The position numbers and the translations under genes are program-made. From assembly GCA_036004685.1 (NCBI GenBank), contig DASYRE010000032.1:1-64000 (forward strand): a stretch of 64,000 bases of DNA, written 5' to 3'. The notes under the pieces were generated by a model. It was given only the letters and a program-made list of their open reading frames with translations. It was not told where the DNA came from and made no database searches. The stretch comes from Candidatus Polarisedimenticolia bacterium. Lineage in GTDB: Bacteria; Acidobacteriota; Polarisedimenticolia; Gp22-AA2; AA152. Positions 44,712-53,563 of the stretch are shown here, in pieces (the first letter of the stretch is position 1; every line of letters starts with the position of its first letter).

Positions 44712-45064
44712 GCATGGAATGGAGTTTCACCGCCTTTATAGACGATTCGAGACGGAAGGGTCAAGAAGAGGGGGCGCGTCAAAAATGGTCAGCCGGCCGG
44801 TGTCAAAAAATGGCCGGGGAGCTCCTCCCGTGGGGAGATTCGGCGAGCGGCAAGGGCGGCCCTCGTCTCTCCAGCAAGCGAAGTCTCTGCGAAGTCATTC
44901 AGTTGGGGGGGAATAGCGATTCACTCTCGTCGAGGGAAAGCGCCGCGAGAGGTCGAGGGCTCGACCCGGTGTCGTGGCCCGGTTCTTGCTCGATGGGTGT
45001 CGGAGTCCTGGACGCTGCCGGCGTCGGGCCCGCGCCCGGCCGGAACACCATTCAGGCGGGGACG
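44712..45064. other. Intergenic region before the GGDEF gene
   Basis: This 353-base gap separates the divergent transaminase and GGDEF genes. It holds two similar segments, GTCAAAAATGG (44778-44788) and GTCAAAAAATGG (44802-44813), on either side of a CCGGCCGG, resembling a tandem protein-binding site. An open frame runs through it in phase with the GGDEF gene, but its composition is not protein-like. I see no -10/-35 pair. Confidence 0.5.
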
Positions 45065-46354
45065 ATGTCGGACGTGCTCTCCATCTTGCAGGAAGTCTCC
45101 GTGTGGCCGCTCGCGCTGCTGGGCGGCGTCGCCTTTTTTCTCGGACTCCTCGTCGGAAGGATCGGCAAGACGAGTCCGGCGAACCGGCGGTCGATCACCA
45201 CGGAAGCCGGCACTTTCGTGGATCTTGACGTCTATCGGGAATCGCAAAAGACGAACGCGAGACTGGAGCAGGAGAATCAGGTCTTCTCGGAGTTCTTCCA
45301 GATCCTGACCGATTTCACCAAGGAGATGGACGGGCGCCTCGACCGTTCCCTGCTGCCGCGCCGGCTTCTGGAGATTGTCGACAAGATTTTCCTGCCGAAC
45401 CAGATCCTGATCTTTCTCACCGATCGCAAGAACCCGGGCAGCCTGATCCTCAAGGAGACGAAGGGCATCACGAAGAGCCCGAATCAATCGAGGGAGATTC
45501 GCGTCGGCGAGGGAAAGGTCGGCTGGGTCGCCCAGCAACGCATGGTGATGGATCAGGAGGACTTCGTCCGGGAGATGAGGACGGGAGGAGGGGCCGTCCT
45601 GGACGCCCCGGCCCATTTCCGGTTCAAGGTGGATCTCTGCGCGCCGATGCTGGCCTACAACGGGGCGGTCCAGGGAGTGATCTCGGTCGGCGGGATCACG
45701 CGCCATCCTAAATTCGAGAAACGCCTCCTGGTCACGATCGGCGATCTCGGCGGCATCGCGCTCCTGAACCATGCCCTGATGGAGGATCAGAAGAAAAAGG
45801 CCAATTCCGACGGGCTCACGGGGTTGATCAACAAGCGCTATCTCAAGGAGCTCCTCGGCGGGGAGATTCACAAGGCGGAGACGCAGCATCGTCCCGTGTC
45901 GCTCTTCATCTTCGATCTCGATCACTTCAAGAAGCTCAACGACAACTACGGTCATCTGACCGGCGATCGGGTCCTCCAAGGGACCGCCGACGTACTCCGC
46001 AAGACCGTCCGGGACACCGATTTCGCCGCCCGGTGGGGTGGAGAGGAGTTTCTCGTCATCCTCCCCGACACGCCGAAGGATGGCGCGCTGAAAGCCGCCG
46101 AGAAAGTGCGCGAAGCTCTCGAGAGCCAGGTCTTTCAGGATGACGAAGGAAACCCGATCCGGAAGGTCACTCTGAGCGGGGGAATCGCCACCTTTCCGGA
46201 AGATGGCCGGCAGCAGATGGAGCTGGTGGGGGCGGCCGATGAAGCGCTTTACCGGGCCAAGGAGATGGGCCGGAACCGGGTGGTCCGCTCGGAGCCAAAG
46301 TTCCTATCTGATCACAGCGACGAGCCGGAGATCGGAGGAGGCGCCGTGGCGTGA
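45065..46354 (+). CDS. GAF-GGDEF diguanylate cyclase
   Basis: The 429-residue protein has one N-terminal membrane helix (about residues 13-31), a short coiled coil, a GAF domain (about 75-230) and a C-terminal GGDEF domain. The active site reads ARWGGEEFLVILP and the inhibitory I-site RDTD sits five residues before it, so it should make cyclic di-GMP and be product-inhibited. SDGLTGLINKRYL and DLDHFKKLNDNYGHLTGD are also intact. Chosen start ATG 45065 precedes the membrane helix. Confidence 0.93.
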   Translation: MSDVLSILQEVSVWPLALLGGVAFFLGLLVGRIGKTSPANRRSITTEAGTFVDLDVYRESQKTNARLEQENQVFSEFFQILTDFTKEMDGRLDRSLLPRRLLEIVDKIFLPNQILIFLTDRKNPGSLILKETKGITKSPNQSREIRVGEGKVGWVAQQRMVMDQEDFVREMRTGGGAVLDAPAHFRFKVDLCAPMLAYNGAVQGVISVGGITRHPKFEKRLLVTIGDLGGIALLNHALMEDQKKKANSDGLTGLINKRYLKELLGGEIHKAETQHRPVSLFIFDLDHFKKLNDNYGHLTGDRVLQGTADVLRKTVRDTDFAARWGGEEFLVILPDTPKDGALKAAEKVREALESQVFQDDEGNPIRKVTLSGGIATFPEDGRQQMELVGAADEALYRAKEMGRNRVVRSEPKFLSDHSDEPEIGGGAVA

Positions 46355-46413
46355 AGCGGATCGCTTCACAGGAAGAAGCGCCGCCTCGCTCGAACGTAGG
46401 CATCTCGACGCCG

Positions 46414-46484
46414 ACCGGTTCCGGCCGCGACGGAGATGGCCGCTCGGGGAACAGCCCGGAGGCTGACAGGCAAGCGGAACCGGT
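46414..46484. repeat. Widely spaced 10-bp inverted repeat
   Basis: ACCGGTTCCG (46414-46423) and CGGAACCGGT (46475-46484) are exact reverse complements, 51 bases apart, between the GGDEF gene and a small convergent gene. They could pair in RNA downstream of the GGDEF gene; no T-tract follows. Confidence 0.5.
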
Positions 46485-46488
46485 TCTG

Positions 46489-46677
46489 TTAGATCGCCTT
46501 CTTCGCGTTTTGCGACGACCAAGCGCTCATGATTAGGTAAGTCCTCGCGCTTTCGACCTCGACCCAGCGCCGATAGACCTTCCGCCTCAGCGTGTCGATC
46601 TGATAATCGGTGTTGTCGTACGCGAATTCAACGACGGACGGCGTTCCCGCGCTGCGCTTCGAGCCTCTCTTTTTCAT
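46489..46677 (-). CDS. Small protein of unknown function
   Basis: The 62-residue product starts MKKRGSKRSAG and has a YDNTDYQIDTLRRKVYRRWVEVESARTYL core. I recognise no family. An AGGGAGGTG ribosome site four to five bases before the ATG supports translation. It converges with the GGDEF gene and diverges from the sigma-54 activator. Confidence 0.65.
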   Translation of the reverse strand: MKKRGSKRSAGTPSVVEFAYDNTDYQIDTLRRKVYRRWVEVESARTYLIMSAWSSQNAKKAI

Positions 46678-46856
46678 CGCACCTCCCTGCGGTCATTAAG
46701 ATATCTTGCAGCAATTCACCTGCCACCCCGCGGCCGGCGTCATCCGGCCCGCGAAGAGCGTCCGTTTTATGGTTGTAAGCGATTGTTTCAAAAGAGAATA
46801 AACGTTCAGCCGGGCGGAGATGCCCCCCGGAAGCCTCACCTTGGAAAAAGCGTCAC

Positions 46857-46907
46857 TCGGTCAGAATGGCCGACTTGCCTGTCGGGCGAGTCGGCCAAAA
46901 TAGCCGA
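46857..46907 (+). promoter_or_regulatory. Two tandem 17-bp near-identical sites upstream of the sigma-54 activator gene
   Basis: TCGGTCAGAATGGCCGA (46857-46873) and TCGGCCAAAATAGCCGA (46891-46907) differ at three positions and start 34 bases apart. The second has a TCGGC/GCCGA inverted repeat. They lie just before the promoter, as expected for a dimeric regulator's tandem operator. Confidence 0.65.
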
Positions 46908-46913
46908 GTCGGA

Positions 46914-46943
46914 TTGCGCCGGAAAGGTCCGGAAAGCTATAAT
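46914..46943 (+). promoter_or_regulatory. Sigma-70-type promoter, TTGCGC-N18-TATAAT
   Basis: TTGCGC (46914-46919) and TATAAT (46938-46943) are separated by 18 bases. The -10 lies only nine bases before the ATG of the activator, giving a very short or absent leader. The layout is almost the same as that of the EF-P promoter. Confidence 0.7.
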
Positions 46944-46952
46944 CGAGTCCGC

Positions 46953-48314
46953 ATGAACACCGAGAATCTGCGCATCCTCGTGATGGATCCGGATGAAGAA
47001 TCCGGCGCTTCGATTTCGCGCAGCCTCGGGAAAGCGGGGTATCAAGTCACGGCGGTGCTGACGCTCGGGCGAGCTCTCGCTTTGATGGCCCGGCGAGACT
47101 TCGACATGGTCATCGCCGCGCTGGGAACCGCCGGCCGCGCAGCGAAGGACAGCCTCGTTCGGATGCGCGCCGCCAATCCCACGGCCGCCGTCCTCGTCCT
47201 GGCGCCCCTCTCTCAAGTCGACTCCGCGGTCAAAGCTCTCAAAGACGGGGCGGAAGACTATTTGACGAAGCCCCTCGATCCCTACGAGCTCCGGAGTCGC
47301 GTCGGGCGGATCCTGGAGCGTCGGGAGCTGGACGATCGACTGGCCCAACTCCAAAAGGCGCTGACTCAGAGATACGGACTCCAAAGCTTCGTCGCCGAGT
47401 CGCCGGCCATGAAGGCGCTGGTGCAGAGAATCGCGCAGGTCGCTCCCGCCGCGAGCAACGTCCTGATCCTGGGCGAGAGCGGAGTCGGCAAGGAGCTGGT
47501 GGCCAAGGCGATCCACTTCAACAGCCCGAGACGCTCGCGCCCTTTCCTGGCCATCAACTGCGCCGCCATTCCGGAGGAGCTGATCGAAAGCGAGCTGTTC
47601 GGACACGAGCGGGGCGCCTTCACCGGCGCCGTCGGCCGGGCGAAGGGGAAATTCGAGATCGCGGACGGCGGGACCATTCTCCTGGACGAGATCGGCGAAA
47701 TGAACCTCAAGACCCAGGTCAAGCTTCTCCGCATTCTGGAAGAGCGCGAGTTCATGCGGTTGGGCGGGGGACGCAACATCCGGGTCGATGTCCGGGTGCT
47801 GGCCGCGACGAACGCCGATCTTCAAGAGAAGCTGGAGAGGGGATTGTTCCGCGAGGATCTTTATTTCCGGCTGAAGGTCATCACGCTGAGCGTGCCGCCC
47901 TTGAGGGATCGGCGCATGGACATACCGGACTTGGCGCGGATGTTCATGGAATCGCTCTGCCGATCCAACGACGTCGCCACCAAGGCGCTTTCTCCGGAGG
48001 TGATCCTCGCCTTGCAGGATCATTCCTGGCCGGGAAACGTGCGTGAGCTCAAGAACTTTCTGGAGAGCCTCGTCGTCACGGTGCCCGGATCCCGCATCGA
48101 CGCGGAGGATCTGTCCTCGGCCTTCCGGACCGATCGGGGAGCGGAGGAAACGGTTCCCCGGATCGAGGCGGGGGTGACCTTGCGGCAAATGGAGAAGGAG
48201 CTGATCCGGAAGACGCTCGGACGAATGGACGGCAACCGCACCCGGACGGCGAGAACGCTGCAGATCGGAGTTCGGACCCTGCAGCGCAAGATCAAGGAGT
48301 ATGGTCTGAGCTGA
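46953..48314 (+). CDS. Sigma-54 dependent activator (NtrC-type) with atypical receiver
   Basis: The 453-residue protein has a receiver-like domain (1-125), an AAA+ domain with GESGVGKE (Walker A), ELFGHERGAFTGA (contact with sigma-54) and GGTILLDEIGEM (Walker B), and a Fis-type helix-turn-helix at the end (NRTRTARTLQIGVRTLQRKIKEYGL). The receiver keeps acidic residues (MDPDEE) and the conserved Lys (YLTKP), but the phospho-acceptor position is Ala56 and the switch Thr is Ala. It is probably regulated without classic phosphorylation. No partner kinase is adjacent. Confidence 0.93.
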   Translation: MNTENLRILVMDPDEESGASISRSLGKAGYQVTAVLTLGRALALMARRDFDMVIAALGTAGRAAKDSLVRMRAANPTAAVLVLAPLSQVDSAVKALKDGAEDYLTKPLDPYELRSRVGRILERRELDDRLAQLQKALTQRYGLQSFVAESPAMKALVQRIAQVAPAASNVLILGESGVGKELVAKAIHFNSPRRSRPFLAINCAAIPEELIESELFGHERGAFTGAVGRAKGKFEIADGGTILLDEIGEMNLKTQVKLLRILEEREFMRLGGGRNIRVDVRVLAATNADLQEKLERGLFREDLYFRLKVITLSVPPLRDRRMDIPDLARMFMESLCRSNDVATKALSPEVILALQDHSWPGNVRELKNFLESLVVTVPGSRIDAEDLSSAFRTDRGAEETVPRIEAGVTLRQMEKELIRKTLGRMDGNRTRTARTLQIGVRTLQRKIKEYGLS

Positions 48315-48404
48315 CGCTTCCCTCCGCCCGGGCCGGCCTCCCCCTCGGCGCGGCTCGAAATCAGCAGCCTTCTGCGAATCCCGCTCGATCGTCTCCGGCC
48401 CCGT

Positions 48405-48413
48405 GCTAGCATC
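48405..48413 (+). promoter_or_regulatory. Extended -10 promoter of the secreted protein/TPR operon
   Basis: TGC-TAGCAT lies 45 bases before the ATG of the next gene. Confidence 0.45.
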
Positions 48414-48458
48414 CTCTCAGGTTCAGGCGTTCGCCCGTCACTTCGACCGGACAGGCAT

Positions 48459-49340
48459 ATGGGCATCTTCCCACCGTTCCCCGGCGCCCGGCGAGCCCAC
48501 CGCCGCACCCTCTTTTTCGCGCTGATCCTCCTTCTTCCTCCGGCCGGCTCCGTCCCCCGGGCTCAGGAGCGGCTCGAAGGAAGCGACTTCATCTTCGTCG
48601 AGGAGCAGTCTTGGAGAATCGGAGAGGTCCGCTCCTACACGCTTCTCTTCGACCGCGTCCCTTTCGGGCGGGAGACCATCCGCCTACTGGAGCTGCAGGG
48701 GGATCGAGCCGGCCGGAGGCTGAAGTTCAGCCAGACCCTCGCTCTGGACCTGCGAGCGCTGGGGCAGCGAGGCTTCCTCACTTTTTTCTCGACCATTCGG
48801 TATGCCAAGGGGAACGTTCCGGAAAGCTATCGAGTCGAGGGGGTGCTCCAGGACCGGGCCGGCTATTCGACCTATTCGCGGACTGCGGATCCGGCGCGAA
48901 GGACGGTCTTGAATCTCGAGCTCGCGGGAACGCGACGGCGCATGACCTGGGATGCCGGCGGGGAGAGCCGGGAAATCCCCCTGCCGCCGACGGCGGGGGT
49001 GATGCTGGTCGATCCGCTCTCCATGGTCCATTGGGAGCGGCTGTTCGTGGGCAACACCTGGAGAGTAGGCGATACGCGAAGCATCGACGTTCTGCTCCCG
49101 GCCGGCTCCCCCCGCTTCGACTATCACCTGGAACCGTTCCGGCCGTCCCCACCCGTCCCACGGCGGGTCGCCGCCAGCCTGACGGTCGAGGCCCGGGAGA
49201 CGATTGAGGTGTTCTCCGTTCCCATCTCCTCCTTCCGCTGCTCGATCCCGGATCTCGGACTCCGGCTCTGGGTGAGCTCCAATGGCGGGGTTCTCAAGGT
49301 CGAGGATGGCCGGGGGCTGGTCATTCTCCTGGAGCGGTGA
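48459..49340 (+). CDS. Secreted protein resembling DUF3108
   Basis: The 293-residue product has a signal peptide (to about residue 36, preceded by a basic region) and a beta-rich body. Blocks such as IGEVRSYTLLFDRVPFGRETIRL, MLVDPLSMVHWERLFVGNTW and the spacing resemble DUF3108-like periplasmic proteins, but the match is loose. It is followed one base later by a TPR gene. Function unknown. Confidence 0.6.
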   Translation: MGIFPPFPGARRAHRRTLFFALILLLPPAGSVPRAQERLEGSDFIFVEEQSWRIGEVRSYTLLFDRVPFGRETIRLLELQGDRAGRRLKFSQTLALDLRALGQRGFLTFFSTIRYAKGNVPESYRVEGVLQDRAGYSTYSRTADPARRTVLNLELAGTRRRMTWDAGGESREIPLPPTAGVMLVDPLSMVHWERLFVGNTWRVGDTRSIDVLLPAGSPRFDYHLEPFRPSPPVPRRVAASLTVEARETIEVFSVPISSFRCSIPDLGLRLWVSSNGGVLKVEDGRGLVILLER

Positions 49341-49341
49341 C

Positions 49342-51828
49342 GTGAGAATCACCGTCGTCGTGCTCGCTCTTCTGGCCGCCGCCCCGGCGGCGGCTCGCGC
49401 GCGAGGGGGCGAGCCGGCCGCTTGCGATCTGACCGGGCCGGCGGGCGATTTCTGGCCGAAGGTGGTCCGGGATTGGTCGCGCCGCCTTCCGAGTCTGAAC
49501 GCCGGTCCGAGCCAGACTCCCGCCTGGGTCTCCCTGATCTACGGCGATGCCCAGCAGGGTTCCGCCGACTTCGAGAAGTTCATCCGCCGGTGGGCGGGGG
49601 TTCAGGAATGGAATTGGGTGCGATCCGAAATCTGGAAAAGGCCCTACTCCCGTCTCGCGGGGGCGGTCGGGGGCCGCCTCGCCCTCAAGCAGAACCTGAT
49701 CCTGGTCGGAACTCCTTCCTCGAATCCCCTCATCGGGGAAGTCCTTCGCCGGGTCAAGATCAGGGTCGAGCCCGAATCGGTCGGAATCGGCGATCGCCTG
49801 TACACCGGATCCGATCTCCTGCTGATCGCGATCCTTCCCAGCCCCTACTTCCCCGGGAAATACGTTCTGTGCGTGCTGGGGTTCAGCGAGGAGTCTCTTC
49901 GGCGGGTTACCCATCTGCCCTTCGGCGAGTCGGATTACGCGCTCTTCCGAGGTCGCAAGCCGCTGGAGAGCGGCTTTTTCGAAAAGCCCCGATGTGATTC
50001 CTGGGCTCCGGGGCGGCGGCCCACCGTGACCGCCGAGTATCGCGGCTGGGAGGATTTTGAGATCGGCACGCTGAGGTATCGCTACGATCCGTCGCGAACG
50101 CCACGATCGGAAGTCGAGGCTCTCGCATTGCGGGAGAGCCGTCAAGTGGAAGAAATGAGCCGGACCCTTCGCCTGCCTCGCGGCACCCGCAGAATCGAGA
50201 TCTATCTCTACGCGTCCGCCGACGACAAGGCGCGGGAAACGGGGCTCGGAAGCCCCGTGCATCTCAATGAGGAGACGGGGTCGGTCCATCGGGTGTTCGT
50301 GAAGGAAGAGACCGCCCCCTATCAAATCGTGACCCTCAAGCTCCGGCAGGACCTCGGCGGCCGGGGCTCCCCGGGGTTGCGGCTGGCGCTCGCCCTGGCG
50401 GCGTCTCCGGAATTCGAGGGTCGACCGCTCGAGGAATACGGCGCGCGGCTCGCCTCGACCGGACGATTCCCCGATTTGGACCGGCTCGCGGCGATGGACG
50501 GGAACTCACTCGACCCTGATTCTCAGCAGACTCTTCCGGCGGCATCCTTCCTGCATTTCCTGATTTCGGAAGGAAGAATCGGAGATCTCAAACAGCTCTA
50601 TCTCAATTCCTCCGCCCGGGACCCGGTGGGCCAGTTTCATTCTCTTCTCGGCGAGTCCCTTGAAAAAGCGCAGAGGAGGTGGGCGCGTTCGTGGAACGCC
50701 TCGCCGGGGGAGCCGGCGCCGGGGAGCGGCGTCGCAAGGTCGCCGCGATCGCCCGGGGAATTTCCCTCGGAGGCGGGAAAGCTCCTGGAACTCGGCACGG
50801 TGCTGTTCCGGGACCGGCGGGACCGCGAGGCGCAGGCCGAGCTCGAGAGCGCCCTGCGCATCGCTCCCCATCTGAGCGCGGCGCGGCTCCTCCTGGCGCG
50901 CATCGCGTTCCGCGCGGGCGATACCGAGACCGCCATCCGGGAGGCGAAGGCCGCGCTCGAGTCCAGCCGGGATCCGGAAATCCTCGCATGGGCCCACGTG
51001 ACCTTGGGCCGCGCCGAAGCGCTGCGCGGCCGGCGCTCGGCGGCGGCTCTCGAGCTGCGCGATCCCGCGGTCGCGGGCGGGCCGGAGGCACCGAGGCTGG
51101 TGGCCGATCTCTGGCTCGAGAATCTCAGTCTCTCTCCGAACCGGAAGGCGGTGGAGGAACAGCTGCGCTTCGAAGCGAAGGCCGATCTCCAGAATTTCGA
51201 CTGGGATGCGGCCGAGAAGAAGCTGAAGGCCGTCCTGGCGGCCAATCCGGACGACGCCGCGGCCCATTTCGCCCTGTCGGACGTCTATCTCAAGCACCAC
51301 GATTACTGGGTCGAAAGGGCCAACCTGTCCAACGAGCTCCATCCCGCGACGACGCCGCTCGATCCCGCGCTCTACAAGACGCTCGCCGATCGCGCGGAGC
51401 GCGAGCTCGAGAAAGGGGTCGTGCTGTCGACGCCGGGGATGTTCCGTCCGGGAGGAGAGCGGCCGCCCGGGGAAAGGGGCCGAGGCGGTCCGCTGGACGA
51501 TCTCGACCTATACGATCCCTCGCTGAAGGCGCGCTCCGATTCGCCGGAGGAGCGGCATTCCCGCTTCTTCCTCGGCCGCACCTACTTCCTCGCGGGAGAC
51601 CTCCCGCGGGCCCGGCAGGAGATCGGCCGATCCCTCGGGCAGGATGCCTATGACCCGCGGTTCGCGGGCTGGAGCTACGTCTATCTAGGGTTCATCGAGC
51701 TTCTCGAAGGACGAAGGAGCACGGCGAAGGCCTATTTCGAGGCGGCCCGGCGGATGAGACTAGGAGGACGCGTGACCGCCGCCGCGAAGAAGGGGTTGGC
51801 GCTGGCGGACGCGCCGGGACGGCCCTGA
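49342..51828 (+). CDS. Large secreted TPR protein with a degenerate peptidase-like region
   Basis: The 828-residue protein has a signal peptide (MRITVVVLALLAAAPAAARA), an N-terminal part with NLILVGTPSSNPLIGEVLRRVKI and PSPYFPGKYVLCVLG that looks like accessory domains of secreted peptidases, a central part resembling peptidase MA-type gluzincins but without HExxH, and a C-terminal region of TPR-like helices (about 485-820; for example SAARLLLARIAFRAGDTETAIREAKAAL). The start is GTG 49342, one base after the previous stop. A scaffold or assembly role in the envelope is possible. Confidence 0.7.
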   Translation: MRITVVVLALLAAAPAAARARGGEPAACDLTGPAGDFWPKVVRDWSRRLPSLNAGPSQTPAWVSLIYGDAQQGSADFEKFIRRWAGVQEWNWVRSEIWKRPYSRLAGAVGGRLALKQNLILVGTPSSNPLIGEVLRRVKIRVEPESVGIGDRLYTGSDLLLIAILPSPYFPGKYVLCVLGFSEESLRRVTHLPFGESDYALFRGRKPLESGFFEKPRCDSWAPGRRPTVTAEYRGWEDFEIGTLRYRYDPSRTPRSEVEALALRESRQVEEMSRTLRLPRGTRRIEIYLYASADDKARETGLGSPVHLNEETGSVHRVFVKEETAPYQIVTLKLRQDLGGRGSPGLRLALALAASPEFEGRPLEEYGARLASTGRFPDLDRLAAMDGNSLDPDSQQTLPAASFLHFLISEGRIGDLKQLYLNSSARDPVGQFHSLLGESLEKAQRRWARSWNASPGEPAPGSGVARSPRSPGEFPSEAGKLLELGTVLFRDRRDREAQAELESALRIAPHLSAARLLLARIAFRAGDTETAIREAKAALESSRDPEILAWAHVTLGRAEALRGRRSAAALELRDPAVAGGPEAPRLVADLWLENLSLSPNRKAVEEQLRFEAKADLQNFDWDAAEKKLKAVLAANPDDAAAHFALSDVYLKHHDYWVERANLSNELHPATTPLDPALYKTLADRAERELEKGVVLSTPGMFRPGGERPPGERGRGGPLDDLDLYDPSLKARSDSPEERHSRFFLGRTYFLAGDLPRARQEIGRSLGQDAYDPRFAGWSYVYLGFIELLEGRRSTAKAYFEAARRMRLGGRVTAAAKKGLALADAPGRP

Positions 51829-51853
51829 GGCCTTGGAGGGGGGCGGAGCGGTG

Positions 51854-51862
51854 TGATATTCT
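51854..51862 (+). promoter_or_regulatory. Extended -10 promoter before the conserved unknown/thiSG operon
   Basis: TGA-TATTCT forms an extended -10, about 25 bases before the ATG at 51887. Confidence 0.4.
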
Positions 51863-51886
51863 ATCGCGCCCCGGGAAGCTCGCGCC

Positions 51887-52543
51887 ATGATTACCGGCTT
51901 CAACACCGACGTCGAATACAACGGCCGGATCTACCACATCCAGACCGAGGACAAGGGTGCGTCGAATCCCGTCATCGAATCCTTGATCTATGTGGGGGGT
52001 GAAATCCTCGCCTCGCACAGGACTCCTTATTCGGACCTCCTGCGGGACGGAACGGACGCGAGCCGCATCGCGGAGAAACTCGAGTCCCAGCATCACCGGA
52101 TGATCATGAACGTGCGGCAGGGGAGGCTGGATCCCGAAGGTGTGAAGCCGTTCGGCGCCGGCATCATCTCGGATCGAGGATTCGAGGAGGTGGTCCTGGA
52201 GTATCTGGGCTCGGAGCTGGCCACCGAAGCCTTGCAGGTAGTCCTGGAATCTCCCGCCGATTTCACCGAGGGGAAGGCGCACGAAGTGGTGGTGAGGGCG
52301 CGGGGCGAGCTCTCGTCGATGCCCGTGAAGGGGACGCGGGTGGTCCTCCGGATGATCACCACCCTGGACAAGCCCTCCGTCCTGGCGGAAGGGGCGACGG
52401 ACGAGAAGGGAATTCTGCGCATGGACGTGACCGTCCCGAGGATGGAGGAGGGAAACGCGGCGCTGGTGCTTCAGGCTTTGCGCGACGGCGAGCTGGTGGA
52501 GTTGAAGTTCCTCGTGCGCAAGCCGGGTTCCGATTCGCGATGA
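51887..52543 (+). CDS. Conserved protein of unknown function
   Basis: The 218-residue protein starts MITGFNTDVEYNGRIYHIQTEDKG, a pattern I recall from conserved hypothetical proteins of Acidobacteria and related groups, and continues with NPVIESLIYVGGEILASHRTPYSDLL. The second half is beta-rich, resembling an Ig-like domain. No signal peptide or catalytic motif is seen. Its stop overlaps the thiS start (ATGA). Confidence 0.7.
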   Translation: MITGFNTDVEYNGRIYHIQTEDKGASNPVIESLIYVGGEILASHRTPYSDLLRDGTDASRIAEKLESQHHRMIMNVRQGRLDPEGVKPFGAGIISDRGFEEVVLEYLGSELATEALQVVLESPADFTEGKAHEVVVRARGELSSMPVKGTRVVLRMITTLDKPSVLAEGATDEKGILRMDVTVPRMEEGNAALVLQALRDGELVELKFLVRKPGSDSR

Positions 52544-52740
52544 AGATCGTCCTGAACGGCCGCGAGACCGCGGTGTCCGAAGGGGCGACGATCGCGGCGC
52601 TTCTGGGCAGCCTCGAGCTGCCCCCGTTACGGGTTGCCGTCGAGCGCAACCGGGAAGTTGTGCCTCGCCATCGCTACCCGCAGGTCAAGCTCGAGGAGGG
52701 GGACCGGGTGGAGATCGTGCGTTTCGTGGGCGGAGGTTGA
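52540..52740 (+). CDS. thiS: Thiamine sulfur carrier protein ThiS
   Basis: The 66-residue ubiquitin-fold protein starts MKIVLNGRETAVSEGATIAALL and ends VRFVGGG; the terminal Gly-Gly is thiocarboxylated to deliver sulfur to ThiG. ATG overlaps the upstream stop and its stop abuts the thiG ATG. No TPP riboswitch is visible upstream. Confidence 0.92.
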   Translation: MKIVLNGRETAVSEGATIAALLGSLELPPLRVAVERNREVVPRHRYPQVKLEEGDRVEIVRFVGGG

Positions 52741-53547
52741 ATGACGGCACCCGAGGGGGCGGACCCTCATCGGCCCGGTCCGCTGACCATCGCGGGAGTT
52801 TCCTACCGATCGCGGCTGATCATCGGGACGGGCAAGTACGCGAGCCCCGCGGTGATGCGTGACGCGCTGGAAGCCTCCGGCGCCCAAATCGTCACCGTGG
52901 CCGTCCGGCGCGTCGACCTCCAGGGGCGCGGGAAAGGCTCGCTCCTGGATTTCATCGATCCCGACCGCCACACGCTGCTCCCCAACACCGCGGGTTGCCG
53001 GACCGCCCTGGAGGCGGTGCGGACGGCGCGACTCGCCCGGGAGGCGGGGATGTCGTCCCTCGTGAAGCTGGAGGTCATCGGAGACCCGAAGACGCTGTTT
53101 CCGGACCTCGAAGAGCTTCTCGACGCCACGCGAACCCTGGTGAACGAGGGATTCACCGTTCTTCCCTACACCACGGACGATCTGGTGACGGCGCGGAAGC
53201 TGCGCGACGCGGGCGCCTCGGCCATCATGCCGCTCGGCGCTCCCATCGGCTCGGGCCTCGGGATTCAAAACCCGAACAACTTGCGCCTTCTGCGGGAGGA
53301 GATTCGCGACATCCCGGTGATCGTGGACGCGGGCGTCGGCACCGCATCGGACGCGGCCGTGGCGATGGAGCTCGGATGCGACGGAGTGCTGATGAACACG
53401 GGGATTGCGGGAGCCCGGGATCCGGTCAAGATGGCCGCCGCGATGCGCCGGGCGGTGGAGGCGGGCCGTCTCGCGTTCGAGGCCGGGCGGATCCCCCGCA
53501 AGCTCCACGCCTCGGCCAGCAGCCCTGCCGAGTTCGCCATCGAGTAG
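52741..53547 (+). CDS. thiG: Thiazole synthase ThiG
   Basis: The 268-residue TIM-barrel enzyme makes the thiazole phosphate of thiamine from deoxyxylulose 5-phosphate, dehydroglycine and ThiS thiocarboxylate. Motifs include [65 protein letters not shown] and [33 protein letters not shown] follows the thiS stop with no gap. Other thiamine genes are not in the window. Confidence 0.96.
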   Translation: MTAPEGADPHRPGPLTIAGVSYRSRLIIGTGKYASPAVMRDALEASGAQIVTVAVRRVDLQGRGKGSLLDFIDPDRHTLLPNTAGCRTALEAVRTARLAREAGMSSLVKLEVIGDPKTLFPDLEELLDATRTLVNEGFTVLPYTTDDLVTARKLRDAGASAIMPLGAPIGSGLGIQNPNNLRLLREEIRDIPVIVDAGVGTASDAAVAMELGCDGVLMNTGIAGARDPVKMAAAMRRAVEAGRLAFEAGRIPRKLHASASSPAEFAIE

Positions 53548-53563
53548 CTTTTGAAGGTCCGCG

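Noticed and set aside
44714-45064. Upstream extension of the GGDEF gene by 117 residues
   Set aside because: The extension has no protein-like character, and the membrane helix and normal N-terminus begin at ATG 45065.
46700-46950. Sigma-54 (-24/-12) promoter before the activator gene
   Set aside because: No TGGC-N8-TGC element; the TTGCGC/TATAAT pair explains the region better.
52480-52545. TPP riboswitch before thiS
   Set aside because: thiS overlaps the preceding gene and no CTGAGA/ACCTGA-type conserved core was seen upstream of the operon.
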